From positions 1 through 64,000 of the forward strand of contig DFGE01000007.1 in assembly GCA_002371675.1 (NCBI GenBank): a stretch of DNA of 64,000 nt, in the 5' to 3' direction. The notes beneath the pieces are model-generated. The model searched no databases. It was given only the letters and a program-made list of their open reading frames with translations, and was not told where the DNA came from. This DNA comes from Clostridiales bacterium UBA3758 (lineage in GTDB: Bacteria > Bacillota > Clostridia > Oscillospirales > Oscillospiraceae). Below, piece by piece: positions 1 to 8,373 of this stretch (positions are counted from its first letter, which is position 1; the number at the start of each line of letters is the position of its first letter). The position numbers and the translations under genes were made by a program.

Positions 1-164
1 TCTCTGCCGGGCAGGGCAAGCCCCGCCCCTACGGCTGTGCCTTTCGCATGCAGCAAAACCTGCATTTTGCAACACGCCCTTTCTTTCTGCTGCTGGGCCT
101 TTTCGGCGATCAATCGATCACTCCCACTAGATCTTGGACTATCAAGATTTTTGTTGTCATCTGG
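1..164. other. Non-coding left edge
   Basis: No credible gene is visible in this stretch. It lacks a ribosome binding site followed by a coding-like frame, and the short frame that opens here runs straight through the palindromic repeat that follows. It may be the tail of an upstream intergenic region. Confidence 0.5.
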
Positions 165-370
165 TATAATGATTATATGATGGCGAAAAGCCAAAAAGCT
201 TTTCGCCGCGCGGCTTTGCCGCGCAGCAAAACAGCACGGCTGTTTTGCCATATACTCATTGCAATGAGCATCGGGCGAATGATTTTGAGAATCATTCGCT
301 GCCAAGCCTGTCGTTTGGCAGCGAAATCAATCGAACGCTCGATTGATTTCGCCATTCGATGGTCATTATA
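165..370. repeat. MITE-like palindromic repeat, copy 1 (206 bp)
   Basis: This non-coding element begins TATAATGA and ends TCATTATA, and its ends form an imperfect inverted repeat that finishes in ATGGCGAA/TTCGCCAT. Inside is a chain of short hairpins: GCGAAAAGC/GCTTTTCGC, GCGGC/GCCGC, AAACAGC/GCTGTTT, CGAATGATT/AATCATTCG, TGCCAA/TTGGCA and AAATCAATCGA/TCGATTGATTT. A second full copy of the same length lies at 27583-27788 and a left-truncated copy at 13434-13581. It has no coding capacity, which fits a miniature inverted-repeat element mobilised in trans or a REP/BIME-like repeat. It sits just upstream of the hydrolase gene. Confidence 0.8.
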
Positions 371-412
371 GTATAAAATGAGAACGAATCTTATTTGCGA
401 GGTGGATTCGGA

Positions 413-1216
413 ATGGCAAAAAACGGATGCGTGTCCTTCCCCGGTGGGAGCATGTATTATGTATCCTTCGGTCGCGGCATGAAGAAGCTGATCGTGCTGC
501 CCGGCCTGTCCGACGGCCTGGCGACGGTCAAGGGAAAGGCACTGCTGCTCGAGAGTCCCTACAGGCCCTATCTCTCGGACTATACCGTCTTCCTGTTCAG
601 CAGGCGGAACGATCTGCCCGCAGGCTTCACGATCCGGCAGATGGCGGAGGATCAGGCCGCGGCGATCTCGGCGCTGGGCATCGGGAAAAGCTCCGTGCTC
701 GGGGTATCGCAGGGCGGGATGATCGCCCAGCTGCTCGCTGCCGAGCACCCGGAGCTGATCGAAAAGCTCGTCCTCGCCGTGACCGCGCCTGGCGCGAACG
801 AAATGACGCGCGCCTGTGTCGAGCGTTGGATCCGCTTTGCGGAGGCCGGCGACCACAGGGCGCTGATGAGCGATACCGCCGAGCACAGCTATTCTCCGGA
901 GAAGCTTCGGCAGTACCGGAAGCTCTACCCCGTGCTCGGACTGGTGGGCAGACCCTCGGACTATGGCCGTTTTCTCGCAAACGCCCGCGCGATCCTGGGC
1001 TTCGACGCCGCCGCAGCGATCGGGAAGATCGCCGCGCCGACACTTGTGATCGGCGGCGCGGACGACCGCATCATCGGCGCGGAGGCCTCCCGCGAGCTGG
1101 CTGCGGGGATCCCCGGCGCGGAGCTGTACCTGTATCCCGGTCTCGGCCACGCCGCGTATGAGGAAGCCGGGGATTTTTACACCCGCGTTTTCCGCTTTCT
1201 GGAAAGCGGAAGCTGA
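413..1216 (+). CDS. Alpha/beta hydrolase
   Basis: This is a 267-residue protein of the alpha/beta hydrolase fold. The nucleophile elbow is GVSQGG, the likely acid lies in GGADDR and the likely catalytic His in GLGHAAYEE, so the Ser-Asp-His order is complete. There is no signal peptide, so it should be cytosolic. ATG 413 is preferred over the upstream TTG at 395 because GAGGTGG lies about 8 bases before it. It stands alone between the palindromic repeat and the glycine riboswitch. The substrate cannot be read from the sequence; esterase, lipase-like or C-C hydrolase activity are all possible. Confidence 0.85.
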   Translation: MAKNGCVSFPGGSMYYVSFGRGMKKLIVLPGLSDGLATVKGKALLLESPYRPYLSDYTVFLFSRRNDLPAGFTIRQMAEDQAAAISALGIGKSSVLGVSQGGMIAQLLAAEHPELIEKLVLAVTAPGANEMTRACVERWIRFAEAGDHRALMSDTAEHSYSPEKLRQYRKLYPVLGLVGRPSDYGRFLANARAILGFDAAAAIGKIAAPTLVIGGADDRIIGAEASRELAAGIPGAELYLYPGLGHAAYEEAGDFYTRVFRFLESGS

Positions 1217-1271
1217 CCCGTTCCCAAGGCCGCGCGGCGGCTCCCCTTCGTTAATAATCCACAAATTTCGC

Positions 1272-1300
1272 TTGACAAGAGAGAGCGTTTTGTGGTACTT
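1272..1300 (+). promoter_or_regulatory. Candidate promoter of the glycine cleavage operon
   Basis: A consensus TTGACA lies at 1272-1277, about 75 bases before the riboswitch. The matching -10 near 1295-1301 (GTACTT or TACTTC) is weak. The position suits a riboswitch-controlled transcript, but the -10 assignment is uncertain. Confidence 0.3.
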
Positions 1301-1350
1301 CTTAATAGGTAACAAGAGACAACACGCGCGTTCTACATTGACATAGATCG

Positions 1351-1515
1351 GTTGATGGATCCGGGAGAGACCGCGGATACGCGGAGCCGAAGGGGATCGC
1401 AAAAGCTCTCAGGCAAAGGGACCGGATCCGGACGAAACATCGTAAAGGGCGCCGAAAGGCGCACGCCGTAGGTGCAACCCGCGCATGCCGCGGGGAATCT
1501 CTCAGGCTTGAAACG
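1351..1515 (+). promoter_or_regulatory. Glycine riboswitch (tandem-like)
   Basis: The first aptamer shows the class landmarks in order: GGGAGAGACC near 1363, GCCGAAGGGG near 1386, and CTCTCAGGCAAAGGGACC near 1406-1423. A second aptamer-like half follows, with GCCGTAGGTGCAA near 1464 and CTCTCAGGC at about 1499-1507, but I see no clear GGAGAG strand for it, so it may be degenerate. An intrinsic terminator follows at once and then a glycine cleavage operon. Glycine binding would be expected to favour readthrough, the usual behaviour of this class ahead of gcv genes. Confidence 0.88.
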
Positions 1516-1517
1516 GT

Positions 1518-1558
1518 GGCGCAGAAGTTCAGGGGAACTTCTGCGCCGCCGCTTTTTT
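1518..1558 (+). terminator. Riboswitch expression-platform terminator
   Basis: A perfect 12-bp stem (1518-1529 with 1536-1547, GGCGCAGAAGTT/AACTTCTGCGCC) with a 6-base loop is followed a few bases later by six T residues at 1553-1558. It lies between the aptamers and the first gene, as expected for transcriptional control by the riboswitch. Confidence 0.85.
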
Positions 1559-1606
1559 GTCTCCCGCACAGTCTTTTTCAACATTCAAGATACAGGAGGT
1601 AGATCC

Positions 1607-4255
1607 ATGAGCGAACTGAAACGCACCCAGCTCTATGACGTCCATGTGGCCGCCGGCGCGACCATGGTGGATTTCGGCGGCTGGGAAATGCCCATCCAGT
1701 ACCCGAGCGGGATCGTGAGCGAGCATCTGTATACCCGTCATTTCTGCAGCATTTTCGACGTCTCCCACATGGGGAGGCTCCTCATCGGCGGCCCCGACCG
1801 CGTGGCCTTCCTGCAGCACGTGCTCTCGAGCAACGTCCTGGCGCTCGAGCTCAACGAGGCGCAGTACTGCATCATCCCCGACGAGAACGGCTATGCCGTG
1901 GACGACGCCTACCTCTACCGCTTCGAGGAGGAGCGTTTCCTGCTGGTCGTGAACGCGGCCAACACGGAGAAGGATCTGGTGCACCTGCGCCGCGAGCTCG
2001 AGGGCTATGACTGCACGATCACCGACATCACCGCCGACTGGGCAGCGATCGCCGTGCAGGGCCCCAAGAGCCGCGAGATCATGACCGTGCTCTCCGGCGG
2101 CGCGCCCGTCACCGAGCTCGTGCGCAACAGCCTCAACACCCTGCCCCTCGAGGGGCATTTCGCCCGCGTCTCCAAGACCGGCTACACCGGCGAGCCGCTC
2201 GGCTACGAGGTCTACGTCAAGTCCGGGGACGCGGTCTGGCTCTGGAACCGCCTGGTCGAGCTCGGCGCAAAGCCCGCCGGTCTCGGCGCGCGCGACACGC
2301 TGCGCATGGAGGCCTTGCTCCCGCTCTACGGTCACGAGATGGGCGAGGACGCCGAGGGCAGGCAGATCCCCGTTTTCGCCGTGCCGCTGGCCAAATTCGC
2401 CGTCTCCTTCTCACCGCAGAAGGGCGACTTCGTCGGCCGCGAAGCGCTGGCCGCGCAGTACGCCGCCTTCCAGAAGATCCAGAACCGCGACTACGCCGGC
2501 ACCGAGGCGTTGCCGCGCAAGATCGTCCCCATCACGCTCATCGAGCGCGGCGTCATGCGCAAGGACATGCCCGTCTACAAGGACGGCAGGCCCGTCGGCT
2601 TCGTCACCTCCGGCACCATGGTTCCCTACTACGTCGCCGAGGGCGAGGGCATGGCCACCACCTACACCGACGCCACCGCCAAGCGCGCGCTCGGCATGGC
2701 GCTCGTGGATAACGACGTCCAGACCGACGACGTCCTTACGGTCGATATCCGCGGCAAGATGGTCAAGGCCGCGGTGCCGCGCTTCCACATGCGCGTGGAC
2801 GCGCCTCCCTACGCCCGCCCCATCCTTTATTCTCCCCCGGTGCAGGACAAAGCGGCAGATGGACAGAACTACCGCGGCGAGGCGCTCGAGCTGATTCGGA
2901 AGGCCACCGAGAACCATGTCTGGCGGCAGCGGCAGTGCATCAACCTCATCCCCTCCGAGAACTCCGCGAGCCGCGCGGTGCAGCTGCTCTGCGCCTCCGA
3001 CCCCGCCTTCCGCTACGCCGAGCACAAGAAGATCCTCTCCTTCTACGACCGCGAGGTCTTCTACTACCAGGGTACAAAGTTCATCGAGCGGGTGGAGGAG
3101 CTGCTGGTCGAACAGCTGCGCCAGTACCTTGGCGCGACCGAGGTGGAGACGCGCCTGCTCTCCGGCCAGATGTCCAACATGGCGGTGTTCTCTGCGCTGA
3201 TGGACTTCAAGAACCGCAACAACCGCAAGGTCGAGCCGCAGCGCCTGGGCTATATCCTCCACAACCACATCATGAAGGGCGGCCACCTCTCCGCCCAGCC
3301 CATGGGCGCGCTGCACGATTACGTGGCCGTAGACCCGGTCACGGAGCGCAAGGCCGTCGTGCCCTTCCCGGTGCTGGCCGACAACGTGTACAAGATCGAC
3401 GTCGAGGAGACCAAGAAGGTCCTCGACCAGTACCGCCCCGAGTTCATCATCTTCGGCAAGTCCATGGTGCTGCACAAGGAGCCCGTCAAGGAAATCCGCG
3501 CCTTCGTGGACGAGATGGGCCTCAAGACCACCATCATGTACGACATGGCGCACGTCATGGGCCTCGTGGGCGACTACTTCCAGAAGCCCTTCGAGGAGGG
3601 CGCCGAGATCGTCACCGGCTCCACGCACAAGACCTTCTTCGGCCCGCAGCGCGGCCTGATCGGCGTCAACTACAAGCCCGGCGATCTCAAGTGGGATCTC
3701 TGGAAGACCATGGAGAGCCGCGCCTTCCCCGGCAGCGTCTCCAACCATCACCTGGGCACGCAGCTCGGCCTGCTGATGGCCGCCTACGAGATGAACACCT
3801 TCAAGGACGCGTACCAGCGCAATATCATCGAGAACGCCAAGCACTTCGCAAAATGCCTCAAGGCCGAGGGACTGGACGTCGCGGGCGATCCCGCCATCGA
3901 CTACACCGAGACCCACCAGGTCATCGTCAACGTCGGCTACGCCCTGGGCTACGATATCGCGGAGCGCCTGGAGAAGAACAACATCATCGTCAACTACCAG
4001 GCGACCCCGAACGAGGAATCCTTCACGGCCTCCGGCGCGCTGCGCATGGGCGTGGGCGAGATGACCCGCTTCGGCTTTGAGAAGGAGGATTTCGCCCGCC
4101 TCGCCTCCCTGATGGCCGACTGCATCCTGCGCGGGCGCGACGTCACCGAGGATGTGGAGAAGCTCCGCAGCGAGCACCTTGAGATGCGCTACTGCTTCCG
4201 CGACGAGGAGATCAACGCCGCTCTGGAGAAGTTCCTCGGCGTGATCGGCCTGTAA
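1607..4255 (+). CDS. gcvT-glyA: GcvT-serine hydroxymethyltransferase fusion protein
   Basis: This 882-residue protein joins two enzymes. Residues 1 to about 400 are aminomethyltransferase (T-protein of the glycine cleavage system), with DVSHMG, NAANTEKD (folate-site Asp123) and GLGARDTLRMEA. After a short linker, residues about 420-882 are a PLP-dependent serine hydroxymethyltransferase-like domain, with NLIPSEN, YDMAHVMG and TGSTHKTFFGP, where Lys675 should bind PLP. T-protein makes 5,10-methylene-THF from glycine, and SHMT uses that product with a second glycine to make serine, so fusion would couple the two steps. ATG 1607 is chosen for its AGGAGG; the frame stays open upstream through the riboswitch. 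The SHMT half differs from the textbook THKT-LRGPRGG motif, so another aldolase-like role is possible. Confidence 0.9.
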   Translation: MSELKRTQLYDVHVAAGATMVDFGGWEMPIQYPSGIVSEHLYTRHFCSIFDVSHMGRLLIGGPDRVAFLQHVLSSNVLALELNEAQYCIIPDENGYAVDDAYLYRFEEERFLLVVNAANTEKDLVHLRRELEGYDCTITDITADWAAIAVQGPKSREIMTVLSGGAPVTELVRNSLNTLPLEGHFARVSKTGYTGEPLGYEVYVKSGDAVWLWNRLVELGAKPAGLGARDTLRMEALLPLYGHEMGEDAEGRQIPVFAVPLAKFAVSFSPQKGDFVGREALAAQYAAFQKIQNRDYAGTEALPRKIVPITLIERGVMRKDMPVYKDGRPVGFVTSGTMVPYYVAEGEGMATTYTDATAKRALGMALVDNDVQTDDVLTVDIRGKMVKAAVPRFHMRVDAPPYARPILYSPPVQDKAADGQNYRGEALELIRKATENHVWRQRQCINLIPSENSASRAVQLLCASDPAFRYAEHKKILSFYDREVFYYQGTKFIERVEELLVEQLRQYLGATEVETRLLSGQMSNMAVFSALMDFKNRNNRKVEPQRLGYILHNHIMKGGHLSAQPMGALHDYVAVDPVTERKAVVPFPVLADNVYKIDVEETKKVLDQYRPEFIIFGKSMVLHKEPVKEIRAFVDEMGLKTTIMYDMAHVMGLVGDYFQKPFEEGAEIVTGSTHKTFFGPQRGLIGVNYKPGDLKWDLWKTMESRAFPGSVSNHHLGTQLGLLMAAYEMNTFKDAYQRNIIENAKHFAKCLKAEGLDVAGDPAIDYTETHQVIVNVGYALGYDIAERLEKNNIIVNYQATPNEESFTASGALRMGVGEMTRFGFEKEDFARLASLMADCILRGRDVTEDVEKLRSEHLEMRYCFRDEEINAALEKFLGVIGL

Positions 4256-4291
4256 TGAAACTACAACTACTATATTAACGGAGGTATCATC

Positions 4292-4669
4292 ATGAATTAT
4301 CCCACCGAATTAGCCTACACCAAGTCTCACGAATGGCTCAAGGAAGCCGACGGCGTGGCCGAGATCGGCATCAGCGACTTTGCCCAGAGCGAGCTGGGCG
4401 ACGTGGTCTTCGTCAACCTCCCCGAGGTCGGCGACCCGGTCACCGCGGGCGAGCCCTTCGGCGACGTCGAATCCGTCAAAGCCGTGTCCGACCTGGTCTG
4501 CCCGGTCAGCGGCGAGGTCTGCGAGATCAATGAGGAGCTGCTGGACTCCCCCGAGCTGCTCAATTCCGACCCCTACGGCGCCTGGATCATCCGCGTCAAG
4601 GACGTCACCGGCTATGACGAGATGATCACCGCCGCCGAATACGAGGCCTTCGTCAGCGAGGAGGGTTAA
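4292..4669 (+). CDS. gcvH: Glycine cleavage system H protein
   Basis: At 125 residues this is the normal length for the lipoyl carrier of the glycine cleavage complex. The lipoylation motif ESVKAVSD places the lipoyl lysine at residue 63. It shuttles the aminomethyl group from GcvP to GcvT and is reoxidised by LpdA. It lies 36 bases after the fusion gene behind GGAGG, and its stop codon directly touches the gcvPA start. LplA, encoded downstream, is the likely enzyme that loads its lipoate. Confidence 0.96.
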   Translation: MNYPTELAYTKSHEWLKEADGVAEIGISDFAQSELGDVVFVNLPEVGDPVTAGEPFGDVESVKAVSDLVCPVSGEVCEINEELLDSPELLNSDPYGAWIIRVKDVTGYDEMITAAEYEAFVSEEG

Positions 4670-5983
4670 ATGGGAAGCTACGTTCCTGCGACCGCCGCCG
4701 AGCGCCAGGAAATGCTGCAGGCGATCGGCATGCGCTCCGAAAAGGAGCTCTATGCCGACGTCCCCGCCTCGATGCTGCTTGACCGGCCGCTGAATCTGCC
4801 CGCGGGCAAGAGCGAGCTGGAGGTCCGCCGTGAGATGGAAGCCCTCGCCGCGAAAAACAAGGTCTACGCGACCGTGCTGCGCGGCGCTGGCGCCTACGAT
4901 CACTACATCCCCAGCATCGTCAAATACATCCCCGCAAAGGAAGAATTCCTCACTGCCTACACGCCTTATCAGGCCGAGATGAGCCAGGGCATCCTGCAGT
5001 CCATCTTCGAGTACCAGACCATGATCTGCGACCTCACCGGGATGGACGTGTCCAACGCCTCGGTCTATGACGGCGCGACCGCCGCGGCCGAAGCCGCCGC
5101 CATGTGCCGCGACCGCAAACGCACGGTGACGCTCATCTCCGCCGCCGCGCATCCCGACGTCATCAACACCGTCCGCACCTACTGCTACGGCACCGGGCAT
5201 GAGCTGCGCGTCGTCCCCTGCAGGGACGGGCGCACCGATTCCGAGGCGCTCAAGGAGATGCTCACGGAGGACGTCGCCTCCTTTATCCTCCAGTCGCCGA
5301 ACTTCTACGGCCAGATCGAGGACGCAAAGGCGCTGGGCGAGCTCGTCCACGCGGCAAAGGCGCAGTTCGTGCTGTCCTTCAACCCCATCAGCCTCGCCCT
5401 GCTCGCCACGCCCGGGGAGTGCGGCGCGGATATCGCCGTCGCCGAAGGGCAGCCGCTCGGCCTGCCGATGGGCTGGGGCGGCCCCTATCTGGGCATCATG
5501 GCCTCTACCGGCAAGCTCATGCGCAAGCTGCCCGGCCGCATCGTCGGCCAGACGACCGACAGCCGCGGCGAGCGCGCCTTCGTGCTCTCCCTGCAGGCCA
5601 GGGAGCAGCACATCCGCCGCGAGAAGGCCAGCTCCAACATCTGCTCCAACGAGGCGCTCTGCGCCCTGACCGCGGGGCTGTACCTGGCCACCCTCGGCCC
5701 CGATGGGCTCAAGGAGGCCGCGAAGCAGTGTCTCGCCAAGGCGCACTACCTCTGCGGCGCGCTCTGCGCCATCCCCGGCGTGACGCTCAAGTACAGCGGC
5801 CCCTTCTTCCATGAATTCCTCACCGTCCTGCCGAAGCGCGACGAGGTGCTTGCCGCGCTCGACGACGCCGGCATCCTCGGCGGCCTGCCCGTGGAGGACG
5901 GCATCCTCTGGTGCGCCACCGAGAAGGTCTCCCGCGCCGAGCTTGACCGCGCGGCCGCCATCGTAAAGGAGGTGCTCGCATGA
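4670..5983 (+). CDS. gcvPA: Glycine dehydrogenase (decarboxylating) subunit 1
   Basis: The 437-residue alpha subunit of the split P-protein, which works with GcvPB to decarboxylate glycine and load H-protein. Family hallmarks include IPSIVKYIPAKEEFLTAYTPYQ, shortened here to the region 80-105, plus QSIFEYQTMICDLTGMD-like sequence and LGLPMGWGGPYLG. The PLP lysine is on subunit 2. The start codon directly follows the gcvH stop and the 3' end overlaps gcvPB by 4 bases, so the subunits are translationally coupled. Confidence 0.95.
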   Translation: MGSYVPATAAERQEMLQAIGMRSEKELYADVPASMLLDRPLNLPAGKSELEVRREMEALAAKNKVYATVLRGAGAYDHYIPSIVKYIPAKEEFLTAYTPYQAEMSQGILQSIFEYQTMICDLTGMDVSNASVYDGATAAAEAAAMCRDRKRTVTLISAAAHPDVINTVRTYCYGTGHELRVVPCRDGRTDSEALKEMLTEDVASFILQSPNFYGQIEDAKALGELVHAAKAQFVLSFNPISLALLATPGECGADIAVAEGQPLGLPMGWGGPYLGIMASTGKLMRKLPGRIVGQTTDSRGERAFVLSLQAREQHIRREKASSNICSNEALCALTAGLYLATLGPDGLKEAAKQCLAKAHYLCGALCAIPGVTLKYSGPFFHEFLTVLPKRDEVLAALDDAGILGGLPVEDGILWCATEKVSRAELDRAAAIVKEVLA

Positions 5984-7383
5984 AGCTGATCTTCGAGAAG
6001 AGTATGGCCGGACACCGCTGCACGCTGCTGCCCGCCTGCGACGTGCCGGAGGTCGAGCTCGATTCCGCCCTCCTGCGCGAGAGCGAGCTGCCCCTGCCCG
6101 AGCTGAGCGAGCAGGAGATCTCCCGCCACTACACGCAGCTCTGCCGGCGCGTGCACGGCGTCAACTGCGGCTTTTACCCGCTCGGCTCCTGCACGATGAA
6201 GTACAATCCCCGCATCGACGAGGAGATGGCCGCACTGCCCGGCTTCGCCTCTGTCCACCCCCTCGCCCCCGAGAAGGCCACCGAGGGCTGCCGCGAGGTG
6301 CTCGACGTCGCCGCGCAGTATCTCTGCGAGATCACCGGCATGGACGGCATGACCTTCCAGCCAGCCGCCGGCGCGCACGGCGAGTTCACCGGTGTGCTGC
6401 TCATCAAGCAGTATCACCGCTCCCGCGGCGATCTGGGGCGCACGAAGATCATCGTGCCCGACTCCGCCCACGGCACCAATCCCGCGACGGCCGCCATGTG
6501 CGGCTTCGAGGTCGTGAACATCGCCTCCGCGCCGGACGGCTGCGTCGATCTTGAGGCGCTCAAGGCCGCGCTTGGCCCGGACGTGGCGGGGCTCATGCTC
6601 ACCAACCCCAACACCGTCGGCCTCTTCGACGAAAACATCCTCGAAATCACCCGCCTCGTGCATGAATGCGGCGGTCTCTGCTACTACGACGGTGCCAACC
6701 TCAACGCCGTCATGGGCGTCGTCCGCCCGGGCGACATGGGCTTTGACTGCATCCACATGAACCTGCACAAGACCTTCGCCACCCCACACGGCGGCGGCGG
6801 CCCCGGCGCCGGCGCGGTGGGCTGCAAGGCTTTCCTGAAGGATTTCCTGCCCCGCAGCGCGCTGATGGAGGGCGAGGGGCGGCTGCAGGTGCGCAGCTTC
6901 GCCGGCAACTTCCTCGTCGTCGTGCGCGCGCTGACCTACCTGCTGACGCTCGGCCGAGAGGGCGTGCCCGAGGCGGCGATCAACGCGGTGCTCAATGCCA
7001 ACTACCTCATGCGGAAGATCCGGGGCAGCTTCACGCCCGCCTTCGACCGCACCTGCATGCATGAGTTCGTGCTCGATCTGAGCGCCTTCAAGAAGGAGAC
7101 CGGCGTCTCCGCGCTGGACGTCGCCAAGTCCCTCATAGACCGCGGCATGCACCCGCCCACGATGTACTTCCCGCTCATCGTGCACGAGGCGCTGATGCTC
7201 GAGCCGACCGAGACCGAGAGCCGCGAGACGCTCGACGAGGCTGCGGCGATCTTCCGCGAGCTCTATGATCTCGCCTTCCGCGACCCCGAGCAGATGCACA
7301 CCGCCCCGCACAACGCGCAGATCGGCCGCCCGGACGAGGTCAAGGCCGCCCGCAGCCCGATCCTGCGCTGGACGAAGGAATGA
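5980..7383 (+). CDS. gcvPB: Glycine dehydrogenase (decarboxylating) subunit 2
   Basis: The 467-residue catalytic half of the two-subunit P-protein. The PLP site is visible as HMNLHKTFATPHGGGGPG, where Lys forms the Schiff base, preceded by the glycine-rich YPLGSCTMKYNP region near the start. It overlaps gcvPA by ATGA and lplA by ATGA. The length is close to the family norm and nothing looks broken. Confidence 0.95.
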   Translation: MKLIFEKSMAGHRCTLLPACDVPEVELDSALLRESELPLPELSEQEISRHYTQLCRRVHGVNCGFYPLGSCTMKYNPRIDEEMAALPGFASVHPLAPEKATEGCREVLDVAAQYLCEITGMDGMTFQPAAGAHGEFTGVLLIKQYHRSRGDLGRTKIIVPDSAHGTNPATAAMCGFEVVNIASAPDGCVDLEALKAALGPDVAGLMLTNPNTVGLFDENILEITRLVHECGGLCYYDGANLNAVMGVVRPGDMGFDCIHMNLHKTFATPHGGGGPGAGAVGCKAFLKDFLPRSALMEGEGRLQVRSFAGNFLVVVRALTYLLTLGREGVPEAAINAVLNANYLMRKIRGSFTPAFDRTCMHEFVLDLSAFKKETGVSALDVAKSLIDRGMHPPTMYFPLIVHEALMLEPTETESRETLDEAAAIFRELYDLAFRDPEQMHTAPHNAQIGRPDEVKAARSPILRWTKE

Positions 7384-8360
7384 TCACGCGCTGTCTGGTC
7401 TATACCGCGCCGGGCTTTGACCCTTATGAAAACCTCGCTGTCGAGGAGACGCTGCTGAAAAGCGCCGCGGAGGGCGACTGCGTCCTCTATCTCTGGCAGA
7501 ATGAGCGCACGGTGGTCATCGGCAGGAACCAGAACCCCTGGAAAGAATGCAGGACCGCCCTCCTCGAGGAGGAGGGCGGTTCTCTTGCAAGGCGTCTCTC
7601 GGGCGGCGGCGCGGTCTTTCACGACCGCGGCAACCTCAACGTGAGCTTTCTCGTGGGAGAGAAGGACTTCGATGTGCCGCGGCAGCTGGCCGTCGTCGAG
7701 CGCGCGCTGCGCGGCTTCGGCGTCCCGGCCGCGTTCTCCGGCCGCAACGACCTGCTCGCCGACGGGCGGAAGTTCTCCGGCAGCGCCTATTACCGAACGG
7801 CCGGCCGCGCCTGCCAGCACTGCACGCTGATGCTGGACGTGGACGCGGCGCTGCTCGCGCGCTATCTCAGCCCCTCGCAGGCAAAGCTTGAGAGCAAGGG
7901 CGTGGATTCCGTGCGCTCCCGTGTCGTGAATCTGCGTGAATTTGCCCCGCAGCTCACGATCGAAGCGCTGAAGGAGGCGCTGATCGCCGCCTTTTCGCAG
8001 GCTTACGGCCTCCCCGCCGAAACGCTGCGTCTCACCCAAGCGCAGCGGGAGCAGATCGCAGCGCTTGCGGCGCGCAACCGCAGCGCGGACTGGCTTTACG
8101 GCGCAAGGACCGCCTTCACCTTCAGCGCGGAGGATCGCTTCCCCTGGGGCGGGGCGGAGCTTTCGCTGCAGGTCGAGCACGGCGTCATCCGCGCGGCGAA
8201 GCTCTATACCGACGCGATGGACGAGCAGCTCTCCTCCCGCGTCGAGGACGCCCTGGACGGCGTCCCCTTCCGCCTCCCGGCGCTGGAGACGGCGCTGCGG
8301 GCAAGCCTCCCTGCCTCCGGCGCGGAGGATCTGCTCTCGCTGCTGCGCAAAGGATTTTGA
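7380..8360 (+). CDS. lplA: Lipoate-protein ligase A
   Basis: A 326-residue ligase that activates free lipoate with ATP and attaches it to lipoyl domains. Motifs are RRLSGGGAVFHDRGNLNVSF and the lysine-containing GRKFSGSAYYR, followed by the C-terminal accessory domain. It overlaps gcvPB by 4 bases. Being inside the gcv operon, its main client is probably GcvH. No lipA/lipB is visible here, which suggests scavenging of exogenous lipoate. Confidence 0.93.
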   Translation: MITRCLVYTAPGFDPYENLAVEETLLKSAAEGDCVLYLWQNERTVVIGRNQNPWKECRTALLEEEGGSLARRLSGGGAVFHDRGNLNVSFLVGEKDFDVPRQLAVVERALRGFGVPAAFSGRNDLLADGRKFSGSAYYRTAGRACQHCTLMLDVDAALLARYLSPSQAKLESKGVDSVRSRVVNLREFAPQLTIEALKEALIAAFSQAYGLPAETLRLTQAQREQIAALAARNRSADWLYGARTAFTFSAEDRFPWGGAELSLQVEHGVIRAAKLYTDAMDEQLSSRVEDALDGVPFRLPALETALRASLPASGAEDLLSLLRKGF

Positions 8361-8373
8361 TTGGAGGAAGCAC

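Noticed and set aside
165..370. CRISPR array
   Set aside because: The repeats are dispersed and palindromic and have no regular spacers; no cas gene is present.
48..371. 107-codon frame at the left edge
   Set aside because: It runs through the palindromic repeat and has no coding character.
1472..1606. N-terminal extension of the GcvT frame through the riboswitch
   Set aside because: It would translate the aptamer and terminator; the ATG at 1607 has a proper ribosome binding site and matches the T-protein start.
2411..4177. Long antisense frame over the GcvT-GlyA fusion
   Set aside because: Shadow of a real gene, with no start signals.
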